Shown piece by piece: positions 5,087 to 5,592 of a stretch of 5,592 nt of DNA; position 1 is the stretch's first letter; each line of letters begins with the position of its first letter. Position numbers and translations under genes: made by a program. Origin of the DNA: an uncultured Clostridia bacterium (GTDB lineage Bacteria > Bacillota > Clostridia > Oscillospirales > CAG-272). The notes below the pieces were generated by a model. That model made no database searches, was not told the origin of the DNA, and saw nothing but the letters and a program-made list of their open reading frames with translations. The DNA is taken from positions 1 through 5,592 of the forward strand of contig CAMJDE010000134.1 in NCBI GenBank assembly GCA_946404295.1, read 5' to 3'.

Positions 5087-5592
5087 ATGAAAATGAGAAA
5101 AACCGTATTCCTTTGCCTGCTTTTGTGTATCGTCTTTTCGGTCTTTGCGCTCGCGTCCTGCGGGAAAGGGGACGGGGTGAGCGACGGGACGACCCGCGAG
5201 CCCGAGGCAACGGCGTCCGACCCCGAGGCGACGAGCCCCGAAGACGAGACCGACCCGACGACCGCCGCCGTCACGACCGACAAGTGGGAGGCGCTGGCGC
5301 CGCAGATAACGAGGCTTGCGGCGCGCGACCGACAACTCAAGATCGAGTGCAGCGAGTTCAAGACGGCGGAAAAGGCGTCGAAAAACGATATCTACCTGAA
5401 GGGCCCCGACGAGATCGTCGACGGGGTCACTCCCCTGATCCAGCAGATGGTCTACGAGCGCAACCGCGCGGCGGACGAATTGCTCCAAACGACGGTCGAG
5501 TACGTGTTCTGGGATATCATTTACGGAGAGCAGAAGGATCAGATCGACCTGGTCGTGAAGGGGAACGCCGCCGACGCTCCCGACCTCTTCGT
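5087..5592 (+). CDS. ABC solute-binding lipoprotein copy B (partial, runs off right edge)
   Basis: An open frame of 168 complete codons with no stop before the window ends. It has a signal peptide (residues 1-24, LASC lipobox, lipidated C25), an acidic Thr/Pro/Glu tether (26-62), and then the start of the same solute-binding domain as copy A. From residue 61 it aligns with copy A without gaps, 88 of 108 residues identical, starting at AVTTDKWEAL. The ATG at 5087 is preferred because it aligns with copy A's start at a fixed 1760-base offset and has GAGGA (5076-5080) 6 bases upstream. An in-frame ATG at 5093 with AGGAAG 6 bases upstream is a real alternative. The 26-base gap after copy A has no promoter or terminator, supporting one operon. 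The missing C-terminal part should carry the WTWD and DGDG motifs. Confidence 0.88.
   Translation, partial: MKMRKTVFLCLLLCIVFSVFALASCGKGDGVSDGTTREPEATASDPEATSPEDETDPTTAAVTTDKWEALAPQITRLAARDRQLKIECSEFKTAEKASKNDIYLKGPDEIVDGVTPLIQQMVYERNRAADELLQTTVEYVFWDIIYGEQKDQIDLVVKGNAADAPDLF
5265..5592 (+). repeat. Tandem paralogous repeat of 3505-3832
   Basis: This stretch is a diverged direct copy of 3505-3832 at a constant offset of 1760 bases with no indels. It includes perfect DNA matches of 41 bases (3505-3545 with 5265-5305) and 40 bases (3612-3651 with 5372-5411). The upstream parts of the two genes (signal peptide and tether) are much less alike. This fits a tandem gene duplication, possibly with later gene conversion of the domain-coding part. 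Confidence 0.85.

Noticed and set aside
3444..5210. Minus-strand 588-residue open frame spanning most of copy A and into copy B
   Set aside because: It is antisense to two well-supported lipoprotein genes. It has no signal, domain or good ribosome-binding site, and is a shadow of GC-rich codon use.

Overview
The window looks like part of a GC-rich, Gram-positive, Clostridia-like genome, possibly a gut Oscillospirales or Christensenellales relative. The lineage is inferred from style and not from a marker gene. The evidence is: strong GGAGG Shine-Dalgarno sites, three promoters close to the housekeeping sigma-A consensus, GC-stem/U-tail terminators, and three lipoproteins whose signal peptides all end in an ASCGK motif followed by a Thr/Pro/Glu/Asp-rich tether.

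Layout. Positions 1-80 hold the end of a repeat array running in from the left. A constant linker (ATTACATA) alternates with short perfect hairpins whose stems differ from unit to unit. Next is a minus-strand gene (164-1207) for a PHP-fold metallohydrolase of the CehA/McbA type, with its own promoter (1243-1271) and terminator (95-134). A 475-base gap that is AT-richer than its surroundings (1208-1682) separates it from a plus-strand lipoprotein gene (1683-3047). That lipoprotein carries two Cys/His repeats and a probable concanavalin-A/LamG-like beta-sandwich. Its 3' region contains stacked stem-loops, one with an anti-Shine-Dalgarno loop, and ends in a strong terminator (3190-3226).

A third transcription unit starts from a near-consensus promoter (3246-3275). 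Its -35 box lies inside a perfect 9-bp inverted repeat, which is a good operator candidate. It drives a 577-residue ABC-type family 1 solute-binding lipoprotein (3327-5060). Twenty-six bases later comes a second, paralogous copy (5087 onward) that runs off the right edge. The two copies align without gaps from residue 61 (88 of 108 residues identical), while their signal peptides and tethers have diverged.

How the genes may work together: the two solute-binding lipoproteins are probably co-transcribed, ligand-induced surface receptors for an ABC importer whose permease genes are not in the window. The Cys/His lipoprotein is a surface protein of unknown role, possibly carbohydrate-binding. The PHP enzyme is cytoplasmic and separately transcribed, and nothing links it functionally to the lipoproteins. 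No clear defence system, CRISPR array, transposase or stable-RNA gene is visible. The most unusual elements are the variable-stem hairpin array, the operator-like palindrome, the anti-Shine-Dalgarno loop and the tandem receptor duplication.
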